Origin: Palaemon carinicauda
Taxonomy: Eukaryota; Arthropoda; Malacostraca; Decapoda; Palaemonidae
NCBI RefSeq assembly: GCF_036898095.1
Contig: NC_090765.1
Coordinates: forward strand, 36,444,798-36,508,797
Reading direction: 5' to 3'
Length of the DNA stretch: 64,000 nucleotides
A model generated the notes under the pieces. It saw only the letters and a list, made by a program, of their open reading frames with translations, was not told where the DNA came from and searched no databases. Made by a program: the position numbers and the translations under genes. Positions 11,574 through 22,479 of the stretch are shown here, one piece after another; within the stretch, counting starts at the first letter, position 1; every line of letters begins with the position of its first letter.

Positions 11574-13997
11574 ATGGCTGACCCTTCTCAAGTCCCAAAA
11601 TTCAGGAAGTGTAATGCTAGGGACTGTTCAAGGCGTCTTCCGAAGGCCTCTATCGATCCTCACACCGTTTGTTCCAATTGTCGGGATAAAACCTGTCAAT
11701 TGGAAGATCGATGTGAGGAATGCGTTGGGCTCTCGGAATTCGATTTTATCGAATTCCAGAAATATACACGTAGGCTAGAGAGAGATAGAGTCAGGAGAAG
11801 TTCATCTCGTTCAGTTGATTTTTCCTCTCCTCATGCCCCACAACCTATTCCTTCCCCTGTAGTGGTTGCTCCTAATCCCCCTTCTGGCACTCAGGAACCT
11901 TCAATGGCTGATATGATGCGTGCCATCCAAGCTCTGGGTGAGAGAGTTGAGTCCTTGGCTAGTGACCGTAACCAGCTCATGGCGGACGTCAAGGAGCTGA
12001 AGTGTAAGAGTGCAGTGGGAAGTGATAAAGTGAGTGATAGTGTTGTGGATAGTGTTGCGCTTGAGGGTTCGTCTGTTCGTGCCTGTCGTCCTCCTAGTCC
12101 GGGACCTCTTGCTAGCTCCCAAGTCCAGGGGAGAAGCAATGTCGTACGACCAATGGGTTCGAGAGGCTTTAATCAGCGTACAGACGTTCCCTCCGTGGTT
12201 TCGGGCGTATCTACCCAAGATCGCCCCACCCACACAAAGACGAGATAGCCCATTTATTCCTCGTCTGCGGAAGAGGTTTCTCGTAAGAAACCATGGACCA
12301 AGGTCTCACGACCTCTTAAGCACAAGTCGGTCCCTTCCGCGCAAGTCCAACGGCCCAGTTGTAGCCACTGGGTCAGTTCGGACTCGCTGCAGTCTTCCGA
12401 TGACTGCTCACCTCCTAAGAGAGGCAAAGCGGTACCGCCTCAGGCAGTTACACCGTCTGTCGCCGCACCTGCTCCTGCAGACCCTAAGTGGTCTTTGCTG
12501 CAGACCATGCAGTACCAATTAACGTCTCTGATGCAGGACTTTCGTGCGGAGAAGGTTGCTGCTGCACCAACCTCTTGCCTACAACCAACCACGGTTGTGC
12601 GTCCTGTGGACGCTGAGGCGACCTTCTTGCGCTCTCCAGCTGAGAGAGTCCCGCCACCCATGCGTTCCAGTGTACCCTGCCAGCCGCATGTTGACGTTCA
12701 GCGACGCACGGAACCTTCCGTTGACGTTCGCGAGGTACAACAACCGTCAGAGTTGTTTTGTTTTGACGCGGTGCGTCAACCTCCGCAATCCAGTGTGGTT
12801 GCCTCTGCTCGCCCACATCAGACTAGACAGTCTGGAGTAGACGCTGTGCGTCCCCGCGCTGCTATGGTTGTTGCCAGCTCACAGACTGGGCAACAGTTCC
12901 ATGACGTTGCGTCCGGTTCAGTCACGCGTGCACCCGTGCGACCGGACTCAGCTGACCAGCCGATACCTACTCCATTGCCGCTTCCTCCTCAATTCTCGGA
13001 TGATGGACTCTCTGATGATGACGATGCGGCACACGTTGATGAACCACATTCGGACCTTGACGAGCCCAAGTCCACGCAACCCTCTTTGGACTTTAGAAAA
13101 GTTCTTGCTCTGTTCAAAGAGATGTTTCCGGACCAGTTTGTGTCTGTGGCTCCGCGCTCTCCTCCGTCAGAGTTTGCTTTAGGTACGCAGTCGTCCTCGC
13201 CTGCCTTTACGAGACTCGTCCTCGCACGCTCGTCCAAGAGAGCTTTACGAGTTTTAGGAGATTGGATGCAGTCCAAAAAGAGTCTAGGGAAGACAGCCTT
13301 TACGTTTCCCCCTGCTAAACTCTCTTCCATATCGAGCGTCTGGTATGCCACGGGAGAAGTTCTCGGCTTGGGAGTTCCTGCCTCTGCCCAGGGCGACTTC
13401 TCAAGTCTTGTAGACTCTCCCCGCAGGCTAGCCATGAGACGCTCTAAGATATGCTGGTCACCTTCGGACCTAGACCATCTGTTGAAAGGAGTATTTAGAG
13501 CCTTCGAGGTCTTCAACTTTTTGGACTGGTGTCTGGGAGCTTTGAGCAGGAAGATCTCCCCGACTGAGAAGGAATCTTCCTTGCTCATCATGTCCTGCAT
13601 GGACAAGGCCATACGTGACGGATCTAGTGAGCTTGCTGCATCGTTCGTATCCGGAGTCCTCAAGAAGCGTGAGAACCTTTGCTCTTTCCTGTCAGCTGGA
13701 GTGACACCGTGTCAAAGATCAGAACTTCTGTTTGCTCCTCTCTCTAAGTGCCTTTTTCCAGAGGACTTGATTAAGGAGATTGCTGCTTCTTTGATACAGA
13801 AGGACACCCATGACCTGGTTGCGTCCTCTGCCCGCAAAGCCACCCTTTTGCCTACCTTGTCAAGACCAAGGATGGACACTCCAGCGTCCATATTTATTCC
13901 GCCCTTTCGTGGCAGAGCCTCCAGCAGAGGAGGTGCTCGTGCTGAAGGGAGACGTGGGAAGAAGAAAGGAACCAAGTCCTTTAAAGGCAGAGTCTGA
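11574..13997 (+). pseudogene. DIRS element 1 gag (one nonsense codon)
   Basis: Start chosen at ATG 11574 (MADPSQVPKFRKC), conserved in elements 2 and 6. 807 residues would be encoded, but an in-frame TAG at 12246-12248 (GAG in element 5) interrupts it. The N-terminus has a Cys/His cluster (C13, C18, H30, C33, C36, C41, C47, C50) that should bind zinc. A Pro/Ser/Gln-rich middle follows, then a helical capsid-like part (LDFRKVLALFKEMFPDQF to DTHDLVASSARK) and an RGG-like basic tail (RGRASSRGGARAEG). Gag would form particles and bind RNA. Role inferred from position and from the shared pattern in element 4. Confidence 0.85.
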
Positions 13998-16056
13998 CTG
14001 CCACCTTCTTCAGACAGCAGTGGGAGCCAGACTCAAGAACTTCTGGCAGACCTAGGAGAAGAGAGGCGCAGATGCACAATCTGTGAAATTGCTCAGAGAG
14101 GGGTACAAGATCCCGTTTGTACGAAAACCCCCTCTAGCAACGTCTCCCATCGATCTCTCTCCCAGGTACAGAGAGGAAGACAAGAGACGAGCATTGAAAC
14201 AGGAGGTGTCTCTCTTGCTAGAAAAGGGAGCGGTAGTCAAAGTCCTGGACCATCAAACCCCGGGCTTCTACAACCGTCTCTTCTTAGTGGTAAAGAAGAC
14301 AGGAGGGTGGAGGCCGGTGCTAGACGTCAGTGCGCTGAATGTCTTTGTCACAAAGCAGACGTTCGCCATGGAGACCACAAAGTCCGTTCTAGCAGCGGTC
14401 AGAAGGGAAGACTGGATGGTCTCTTTAGACCTAAGGGACGCATACTTTCACGTCCCCATCCACCCAGACTCCCAACCTTTTCTGAGATTCGTTTACGAAA
14501 AGGTTGTCTACCAGTTTCAAGCCCTGTGCTTTGGCCTAAGCACAGCTCCTCTTGTGTTTACGAGGCTGATGAGGAATATAGCCAAATTCCTTCATTTAGC
14601 GGACATCAGAGCCTCCCTCTATTTGGACGACTGGCTTCTAAGAGCTTCTTCCAGTCGTCGCTGTCTGAAGGATCTAAAGTGGACTCTAGATCTGACCAAG
14701 GAATTGGGTCTCCTGGTCAATATGGAAAAGTCTCAAGTGGTCCCATCCCAAACTATTGTGTATTTAGGGATGGAGATTCACAGTCTAGCTTTTCGGGCTT
14801 TTCCGTCGGCCCCCAGAACAAGTCAAGCCCAGTTATGCATCCAGAACATGCTGAAGAAGGAACGATGTTCAGTCAGGCAGTGGATGAGTCTGATAGGGAC
14901 ACTATCATCCCTGGAACAGTTCGTATCGTTAGGAAGACTACACCTCCGTCCTCTTCAATATCACCTAGCTGTTTACTGGAAAAAGGACAAGACGCTAGAA
15001 GCGGTCTTGATCCCCATTTCCGAGAAGATGAAGTCTTCCCTGACTTGGTGGAAGGACAGTATCAGCCTCAGAGAGGGTCTGCCCCTTTCTGTTCAGACTC
15101 CCAACCACGTTCTCTTCTCGGACGCATCGGACACGGGCTGGGGCGCGACATTAGACGGTCGGGAATGCTCGGGAACTTGGAACTCGAGTCAAAGGACAAT
15201 GCATATCAACTGCAAGGAGCTACTGGCAGTTCATCTGGCCTTGAAAAGCTTCAAGTCTCTCCTTCAAGGCAAAGTGGTGGAGGTGAACTCGGACAACACC
15301 ACGGCTTTGGCGTAGATCTCCAAGCAAGGAGGGACCCACTCTATGACGTTGTACGAGATCGCAAGGGACCTCCTCACCTGGTCAAAAGATCTAAACATTT
15401 CTCTAGTAACGAGGTTCATCCAAGGCAACTTGAATGTCATGGCAGATTGCCTCAGTCGGAAGGGACAAATCATTCCAACAGAATGGACCCTACACAAGGA
15501 TGTGTGCAAGAGACTGTGGGCCACATGGGGCCAGCCTACCATAGATCTCTTCGCAACCTCGATGACCAAGAGGCTCCCAATATATTGCTCACCAATCCCG
15601 GACCCAGCAGCAGTTCATATAGATGCCTTCCTCCTAGATTGGTCACATCTAGACCTATATGCATTCCCCCCGTTCAAGATTGTCAACAAGGTACTGCAGA
15701 AGTTCGCCTCTCACGAAGGGACAAGGTTGACGTTAGTTGCTCCCCTCTGGCCCGCGAGAGAATGGTTCACCGAGGTACTTCGATGGCTAGTGGACGTTCC
15801 CAGAACTCTTCCTCTAAGGGTGGACCTTCTACGTCAGCCACACGTAAAGAAGGTACACCAAGGCCTCCACGCTCTTCGTCTGACTGCCTTCAGACTATCG
15901 AAAGACTCTCGAGAGCTAGAGGCTTTTCGAAGGAGGCAGCCAGGGCGATTGCTAGAGCAAGGAGGACATCCACCCTTAGAGTCTACCAATCGAAGTGGGA
16001 AGTCTTCCGAAACTGGTGCAAGTCAGTATCAGTATCCTCGACCAGTACCTCTGTAA
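13810..16056 (+). pseudogene. DIRS element 1 pol: RT, RNase H, methyltransferase-like region
   Basis: Frame +1 relative to gag and overlapping its end. The start is not certain, so it may need frameshifting. RT motifs: VLDVSALN, SLDLRDAYFHVPIHP (motif A), ALCFGLSTAPLVFTRLM (B), SLYLDDWLL (C), LGLLVNMEKS and VYLGMEI. RNase H: LFSDASDTGWGA, NCKELLAVHLAL, VNSDNTTALA and a later ADCLSR. The following domain (TIDLFATSMTKRLP... DLYAFPPFKIV) lies where DIRS elements carry a Dam-like methyltransferase domain, and assigning it so is inference. Two TAG codons interrupt it, at 14053-14055 (Trp in element 2) and 15313-15315 (Tyr in element 2). Confidence 0.85.
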
Positions 16057-16955
16057 CTCAAATAGCTGACTTCCTTTTATACCTGAGGAAAGAAAGATAT
16101 CTTTCAGCTCCCACTATCAAGGGTTACAGAAGCATGTTGGCATCAGTCTTCCGTCACAGAGGCTTAGATCTTTCCAACAACAAAGATCTACAGGACCTCC
16201 TTAAGTCTTTTGAGACCACGAAGGAGCGTCGTTTGGCTACACCTGGTTGGAATTTAGACGTGGTACTAAGATTCCTCATGTCAGAAAGGTTCGAGCCGCT
16301 ACAATCAGCCTCCTTTAAAGATCTCACTTTAAAGACTCTTTTCCTGGTTTGCTTAGCCACAGCTAAAAGAGTCAGTGAGATTCACGCCTTCAGCAGGAAC
16401 ATCGGATTTTCATCTGAAACGGCTACATGTTCTTTACAACTTGGTTTTCTAGCCAAAAACGAGCTACCTTCTCGTCCTTGGCCGAAATCGTTCGATATTC
16501 CAAGCCTATCAAATATGGTTGGAAATGAACTAGAAAGAGTCTTATGCCCTGTGAGAGCTCTTAAGTTCTATTTAAGACGAACTAAACCTTTACGAGGACA
16601 GTCAGAAGCTTTATGGTGTTCTGTTAAGAAACCATCTTTGCCTATGTCAAAGAATGCTTTATCCTATTTTATCAGACTGTTAATACGAGAAGCTCATTCC
16701 CATCTGAGTGAGGAAGACCAAGCTTTGCTGAAGGTAAGGACACATGAAGTTAGAGCTGTCGCAACTTCAGTGGCCTTTAAACAAAATAGATCTCTGCGAA
16801 GTATAATGGACGCAACCTATTGGAGAAGCAAGTCAGTGTTCGCGTCTTTTTATCTTAAAGATGTCCAGTCTCTTTACGAGAACTGCTACACCCTGGGACC
16901 ATTCGTAGCAGGGAGTGCAGTAGTGGGTGAGGGCTCAACCACTACATTCCCCTAA
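15783..16955 (+). CDS. DIRS element 1 tyrosine recombinase (YR), intact
   Basis: 390 residues from ATG 15783, which is conserved in elements 2, 3 and 5. The open frame extends much further upstream under pol, so the true start could differ. It overlaps the end of pol in the gag frame. Core: SAM-like N-terminal domain (VYQSKWEVFRNWCKS to YLSAPTIKGYRSMLA), first catalytic Arg in TAKRVSEIHAFS, the H-x-x-R box in THEVRAVATSVAF and the nucleophile Tyr in VFASFYLKDV. It should integrate a circular DNA intermediate without target duplication. No damage seen. Confidence 0.88.
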   Translation: MASGRSQNSSSKGGPSTSATRKEGTPRPPRSSSDCLQTIERLSRARGFSKEAARAIARARRTSTLRVYQSKWEVFRNWCKSVSVSSTSTSVTQIADFLLYLRKERYLSAPTIKGYRSMLASVFRHRGLDLSNNKDLQDLLKSFETTKERRLATPGWNLDVVLRFLMSERFEPLQSASFKDLTLKTLFLVCLATAKRVSEIHAFSRNIGFSSETATCSLQLGFLAKNELPSRPWPKSFDIPSLSNMVGNELERVLCPVRALKFYLRRTKPLRGQSEALWCSVKKPSLPMSKNALSYFIRLLIREAHSHLSEEDQALLKVRTHEVRAVATSVAFKQNRSLRSIMDATYWRSKSVFASFYLKDVQSLYENCYTLGPFVAGSAVVGEGSTTTFP

Positions 16956-17359
16956 TTCCATAACCTTTTTAATCTTTCTCTTGAAATGTTTTTATTGTTG
17001 TTTTTGGGTTGTCCGGAAGGCTAAGAAGCCTTTCGCATCCTGGTTGATTTGGCGGGTGGTCAAATTCTTTTCTTGAGAAGCGCCTAGATTAGAGGTTTTG
17101 ATGAGGTCCTGTGGTATGGGTTGCAACCCTTCATACTTCAGATCCTAGGGGTCGCTCAGCATCCTAAGAGGATCGCGAGGCTCCGTAAGGAAGACGTACT
17201 TAAAAAGGCAGAGTAATTGTTCAAGTCGACTTCCTTACCAGGTACTTATTTATTTTATGTTTGTTATTTTGATAACTTCTAAAATGAAATAAAAAATCCT
17301 TAGCTCATAATAATGTAAACATTTATTGCTGGTCTCTACCCACCCCCCTGGGTGTGAAT

Positions 17360-17453
17360 CAGCTTATATAATCACCGGCTAAATTAAATATTGAAAAATG
17401 TTATTTTGATAATAAAATAAATTTTTGAATATACTTACCCGGTGATTATATAT
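17360..17453 (+). repeat. DIRS element 1 internal complementary region (ICR)
   Basis: The first half is the complement of the outer left end (AATATTGAAAAAT), and the second half is the complement of the outer right end (ATGTTATTTTGAT...ACTTACCCGGTGAT). They meet at ATG. This is the circle-junction template known from DIRS1. The ICR has one 3-base difference from the right end. Confidence 0.92.
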
Positions 17454-17500
17454 TAAAGGACCCTCCCTTCCTCCCCAATAGAGACGCAGTGGACCGAGGA

Positions 17501-17692
17501 GAAAATTGAGTTCTTTGTTTACAATGAGTACTGAGTACCTACACGACAGATGGCGCTGTTGAAGTACACCCCCTACCTGCATAGCGATCGCTGGCGGATT
17601 TTTTACGTAGAGTTTTCTGTCGAGCAGCAGAGCTGCAGCTTATATAATCACCGGGTAAGTATATTCAAAAATTTATTTTATCAAAATAACAT
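17501..17692 (-). repeat. DIRS element 1 right ITR
   Basis: Complement of 11192-11368 over about 165 bp with two visible substitutions. The outermost 40 bases are right-end specific. Confidence 0.92.
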
Positions 17693-18112
17693 ATTTCAAT
17701 AAATTCACTACTATATTGCACCAATAGGACCAGAGTTGCCCATGATGTAATTGGCTTTTTTTATATATCTGATTATTTAACATAAACAAGATTTTGATGA
17801 AATTGTGTTTCACTTAACTGTATCCAATAATTATTTGAGTAATATTCACATATCGCATTAAGAAATAAAAACACCGAATGTTAATCTTTTCCATTGTTTT
17901 TGTTTTATAAGTCTCTAGGCACTACCGTCTGTGTTTTCCAGATCAGCTGATTAAGGCAAACTTCCGAAGGATCTTTTTTTTTATTATTAAAATAAACAAT
18001 AAATGCTTAAACTATCATTCTGGCCATAATATGGTGAAGTTTTATTTAAATGCTATTCTCTCAAATACATTTTTATGTTTTTTAATTATAATTAGTAGAT
18101 TGTTTGTGAATA
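17693..18112. other. Intron between DIRS element 1 and a MITE
   Basis: AT-rich, with nothing recognised. Confidence 0.4.
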
Positions 18113-18614
18113 CAGTAGTCATAAGTTGACGACTACCTGTACTTAAAAAAAGTCCTTGTTACTCATTTGTTGATACGACGAACTCCAGTACTTGCCAACG
18201 TGGAGAACAACAAATGCCGCAGAGTAGTGTGTTACACGTCACTTTAGCATTAGTTTTCAATCTTTGTTTACGGTACAAATTCGCAATTTCGGTACTGCTC
18301 GTTTTTTGGGGTAGGTTTGTGTCTTTTTGCTGTTTATTGTGTATGGAAAGCATAATTGCAATGTGCAGACCAATCACAGGAATAAAGGTCAGGAATTTTT
18401 ATATGTATTAATGGCTGTTCACTAGTACTGTATAAGGGTAGGAACACTACTGTAGAGAGTACAGTATTTTATGAATGGTAACTGATTGCTTTTTTTTTTC
18501 AAGTATATTATACACATAGTATGTTATTTATATAAAGTAAATCCGACATACAACGAAAATTGACTTCCGACGTGGCGTAGGAACCGATCCCCGTCGTAAC
18601 CCTAGGACCTCCTG
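18113..18614. mobile_element. TA-flanked MITE (mariner/pogo-like ends)
   Basis: About 500 bp flanked by TA. The right end (TCGTAACCCTAGGACCTCCTG) and left end (CAGTAGTCATAAGTTGACGAC) are imperfect inverted repeats of the CAG(G/T)AG-GTCC type. No transposase. Confidence 0.6.
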
Positions 18615-19664
18615 TAATATATTGATTTATCTGTTAATTGCTGAGGGAACAATAGTCAAGGGAGTACTGTAAACTTGTTTTCATGATTATGATTTAATCT
18701 GAAAGATGCTTTCGTCAATGATCAGATAAATTTCAATAATAAAGGAATCAATCCGCATCTAGCAACTGGCATGGATCTAAATGATCCCATGTGCCGTTTG
18801 TTCAAGTGATTCAAAGATATTGGTCTGCCTACATTATCATCCCCCCATCTCATCAGTATAGTCATTTCAAGAACCACCATAGGTAATCATCAGAGAAGGA
18901 AAATGAAGGAGTCTAGAGTACCCAAGTAGCGTAGATTAGTACGTGTATTTTAGAATAGGATGTATGTTAGCTTTACTGTAGCCTATACAGCACATAGTGT
19001 GTCTGCTGTGTACTGTATTTTACATACATTCTAAAGTACAATACAGTACCGTATTTTGATTCACTGTGCAGAAAAATTGTGCATATATGCTGTTTAGTAT
19101 TTAGAATAAGTACTGTATGTAATGTAAAGGTATTTTACTACACGTACAAACAAACATAATAAATTTTAACAACCGTACAATTTAGGGTTGCCTATTATCC
19201 GTGGAATTCCTCATTTGGTTGGGGTGAATGTAACACTAATATATGTGGATTAGGAAGGTAGACTTTAATGATAGTGATATGCAATAATAGTGATAATAAT
19301 AATAATAATTGTATTACTGTACTCTGTAGCAAATGTTACTTCTCCGGTCAACCCATCTGCATTATTATCCCATACCCCACCCCGAGACTGCTGTTTGTGC
19401 TACAGCCTGTGTTTTTGCTAAAGGCGTGGCTGTTAATGGCCCATTTCTCACTCCTACATCTAATGAGATAAAGAAAATTGTATTTGTGATAGGATCAGCC
19501 CTAAAAATGTTATCTTTTTGGGATTTGTAATCACTTAATAATGTCAAGACAAACAAAGACCTACAAATTATAGCACAAGCTTTGGTTTGTACAGTGAGAT
19601 AGTTGTCTTTTAGTCAGTTATTATTTATGATTTCATTTCTATTATGTAATGTCAACTATAACAT
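18615..19664. other. Intron left of DIRS element 2
   Basis: About 1 kb with no gene or recognised element, only short AAT runs near 19290. Confidence 0.4.
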
Positions 19665-19838
19665 GTTTTTAAATATTTAACTTAGCCGGTGAATATATAA
19701 TAGCTGCTGCTCCAGCGGCTCGACAGAAAAACACACAAAAACTCGCGAGCGATCGCTATGAAGGTTGCGGGTGTGCCCACCAGCGCCAACTATCGGCCAG
19801 ATACCGCACATGCATGTAAACAAGCCTCAATTCTTCTC
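19665..19838 (+). repeat. DIRS element 2 left ITR
   Basis: Inverse of 25969-26161. Contains AGCGATCGCT, and the right copy has one change in that block. Confidence 0.92.
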
Positions 19839-20041
19839 TGTCGGCCTTAACGACAAGACGTATCAATACTCGCTGTATAACCTGGAGTTTTCTCAACATA
19901 TTTGGTGAAGTACTTCATTTTGGTTTGAGCTTTCGCAGTGCAGGTGTTTTTTCCTCAACTTAAACTCTTGAACTCTTTGTTGGACAGATTTAATTGTTGA
20001 TGACTTGGATTGTTTTTTGGACTTTCTTTGACTAATTCAAA

Positions 20042-22479
20042 ATGGCTGACGCTTCACAATCCCCTAGATTTCGTAAGTGTAATGCTAGGGATTGCAATAG
20101 GCGTCTTCCAAAGGCCTCTCACGACCCACATACTGTGTGTTCTAATTGTCGGGGTAAAACCTGTCAATTAGGAGATCGGTGTGAGGAATGCGTGGGCCTT
20201 TCGGAATTCGATTGGCTCGAATACGACAAGTATTCTCGTAAGCTAGAGAGAGATAGGGTAAGGAGGAGTTCCTCTAGATCAGTAGATTTTTCCTCTCCAT
20301 ATGAACCCCCTACTGGCACTCAGGAACCATCGATGCGAGACATGTTACGTGCCATTCATGCCTTGGGTGAAAGAGTTGAGTCGTTAGCTACAGATCGTAA
20401 TCAACTCATGGCTGACGTTAAAGAGCTAAAGTGTCAGAGTGCCACAGCGGAAAATCGTGGGAAAGTGATTAGTGCGCAAAGTGTTGTCAGTGTTGCGACC
20501 GAGGGTTCGTCTGTTCGTGCCTGTCGTTCGCCTAGTCCGAGACCTCTTGCAAGCTCCCAAGCCCAGGGGAGAAGTAATGTCGTACGACTTATGGGTTCGA
20601 GAGGCCTTGATCAGCGAACAAGACAGGCGTGTCTCATCAAGATCGCCCCTACCATAAGACGAGAGAGACCATTTTCTCCTCGTCATCCGAAGGCTTTTCG
20701 CATAAGAAACCGTGGAGCAAGGTTTTTAGGCCCCTTAAGCGAAAGTCGGTCCCTTCAGGACAGGTCCAGCGTCCTGGTTGTAGCCATTGGGACAGCTCTG
20801 ACCCTTTGCAGTCATCGGAAGACTGCTCGCCGCCTAAGCAGCAACGTTACACAGGCTCAGAGAGTCTTGGTGTAGGCAAGGTTGTGCAGTCTCAGACGTT
20901 AACCCCGTCTTTTACCGCACCCATTCCCGTTGATCCTAAATGGGTTGTGCTGCAAGACATGCAGATCAAGCTCGCCTCCCTTATGGAAGACTATTCTGCT
21001 GAAAAGGTTCACGATGATCCTCGCCGCTTAACTCATCGAGATCCTGGCCTTCAGCCGCCAAAACGAGCCTTTGCTCGTCCTGTTGACGTTGGCGTTGCTA
21101 AGTCACGTCAGTCACGCTTTGTAGAGCCTCACTCGATGCAGTCACGTGTTGACTTTCAGCCGCATATGGACGTTCAGTCACTTCCTAATGCTCTTGTTGA
21201 CGTTCAGGACGTTCGCCAACCAGCGGGGTTGACTTGTTTTGACGCTGAGCGTCAACCACCGCAGTCTAGAGTTGTTTTGACTGCTCAGTCTAGGCAGTCA
21301 AAACAGTCTCGAGTTGACGTCGAGCGTCCTCCCGCTCCTGTTGTTGTTGACAGTCAGGCTGTTAAGCAGTTACATGACGTAGCGTCCTGGACTGCTACTA
21401 ATGCACCAGTGCGTGTGGACTCTGCGTGTCAAGCATTGCCAACCCCTTTGCTTGTTACTCAGCAGTTGTCAGATGAGGATCCTTCAGATGAGGACGTTGC
21501 TGACCCTCATCATGATGATCATCCTTCGGATGTAGACGAACCTAGAACGGTTCCTCCTTCAATGGACTTTAAGAAAGTCATGTTAATTTTCAAGGAGCTT
21601 TTTCCCAATCACTTTGTCTCTGTTACTCCTCGTTCGCCACCGTCTGAGTTTGCTCTTGGCTTACCTGCTAACATGCCAGCCTTTACTAAGCTAGTGCTCT
21701 CTCGCTCTTCCAAGAGAGCCTTACGACTTTTAGGGGACTGGTTGGATACCAGGAGGAGTTTGGGGAAGACGGCCTTTGCCTTCCCTCCGTCAAAGCTCTC
21801 GTCTAGATCGAGCGTCTGGTATGCCACGGGAGAAGTTCTCGGCTTGGGAGTCCCTGCCTCTGCCCAGGGTGACTTCTCAAGCCTCGTAGACTCTCCCCGC
21901 CGCCTAGCCATGAGACGCTCGAAGATTAGTTGGTCCTCCTCGGACCTTGACCATCTGCTGAAAGGCGTATACAGGGCCTTTGAAGTTTTCAACTTCCTTG
22001 ACTGGTCATTGGGAGCTGCTTTAAGTAGGAAAATCTCATCGGCTGATAGAGATGTTTCCTTACTGATAATGTCCTGTATGGATAAAGCCATCCGCGATGG
22101 TTCCAATGAGCTCGCCTCCTCTTTTACGTCGGGAGTCTTAAAGAAGCGAGAGTCCCTTTGCTCTTTTCTTTCGGCAGGAGTTACTCCCTGTCAGAGATCA
22201 GAACTGCTCTTTGCTCCCTTATCAAAGTTTTTGTTTCCGCAACAATTGGTCAAGGACATAGCTTCTTCACTTGTGCAGAAGGACACCCATGACTTGATGG
22301 CGTCCTCTGCTCGCAAAGGGACTCCTTCTACATCCTTTGCTGCTAGACCCAGGATCGACACTCCGGCATCCAGATTTATCCCGCCCTTTCGTGGCAGAGC
22401 TCCCAGCAGGGGAAGTACTCGTGCCGAGGGAAAGAGAGGAAAGAAGAGAGGAGCCAAGTCCTCACGTGGCAGAGTCTGA
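20042..22479 (+). pseudogene. DIRS element 2 gag (one frameshift)
   Basis: Starts MADASQSPRFRKC with the same Cys/His cluster as element 1. The frame is lost near 20620: compared with element 6, a short block encoding the TDV(S/P)-MVSGV stretch is deleted and rearranged. The rest of gag continues in another frame to 22479 (capsid-like region MDFKKVMLIFKELFPNHF and tail RGRAPSRGSTRAEGKRG). It lacks part of the Ser/Pro-rich spacer after residue ~90 that element 1 has. Confidence 0.85.

Larger units (their letters stand above)
11192..17692 (+). mobile_element. DIRS element 1 (complete ends, near-intact ORFs)
   Basis: A 6.5-kb DIRS-like retrotransposon with inverted terminal repeats at 11192-11368 and 17501-17692. 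The order is gag, RT/RNase H/extra domain, overlapping YR, then an ICR at 17360-17453. The ITR cores differ at about two positions in roughly 165 bp. The outermost bases differ between the two ends (TTAGCCGG left, TTACCCGG on the complementary right), and both versions are joined in the ICR. No target duplication, as expected for YR-mediated insertion. The damage seen is three in-frame TAG codons. Confidence 0.95.

Noticed and set aside
12989..13663. Long minus-strand frame in DIRS element 1 gag (also 21609-22106 and 63634-63993)
   Set aside because: The complement of a conserved gag region. It recurs wherever gag does and has no motif of its own.
14307..15782. Upstream part of the long YR frame as coding
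   Set aside because: It is the +2 shadow of RT/RNase H. YR homology begins only near 15783, although the frame is open, so a longer YR cannot be excluded.
11192..17692. LTR retrotransposon (Ty3/gypsy)
   Set aside because: Terminal repeats are inverted, there is a tyrosine recombinase instead of a DDE integrase, no protease motif was seen, and an ICR is present.
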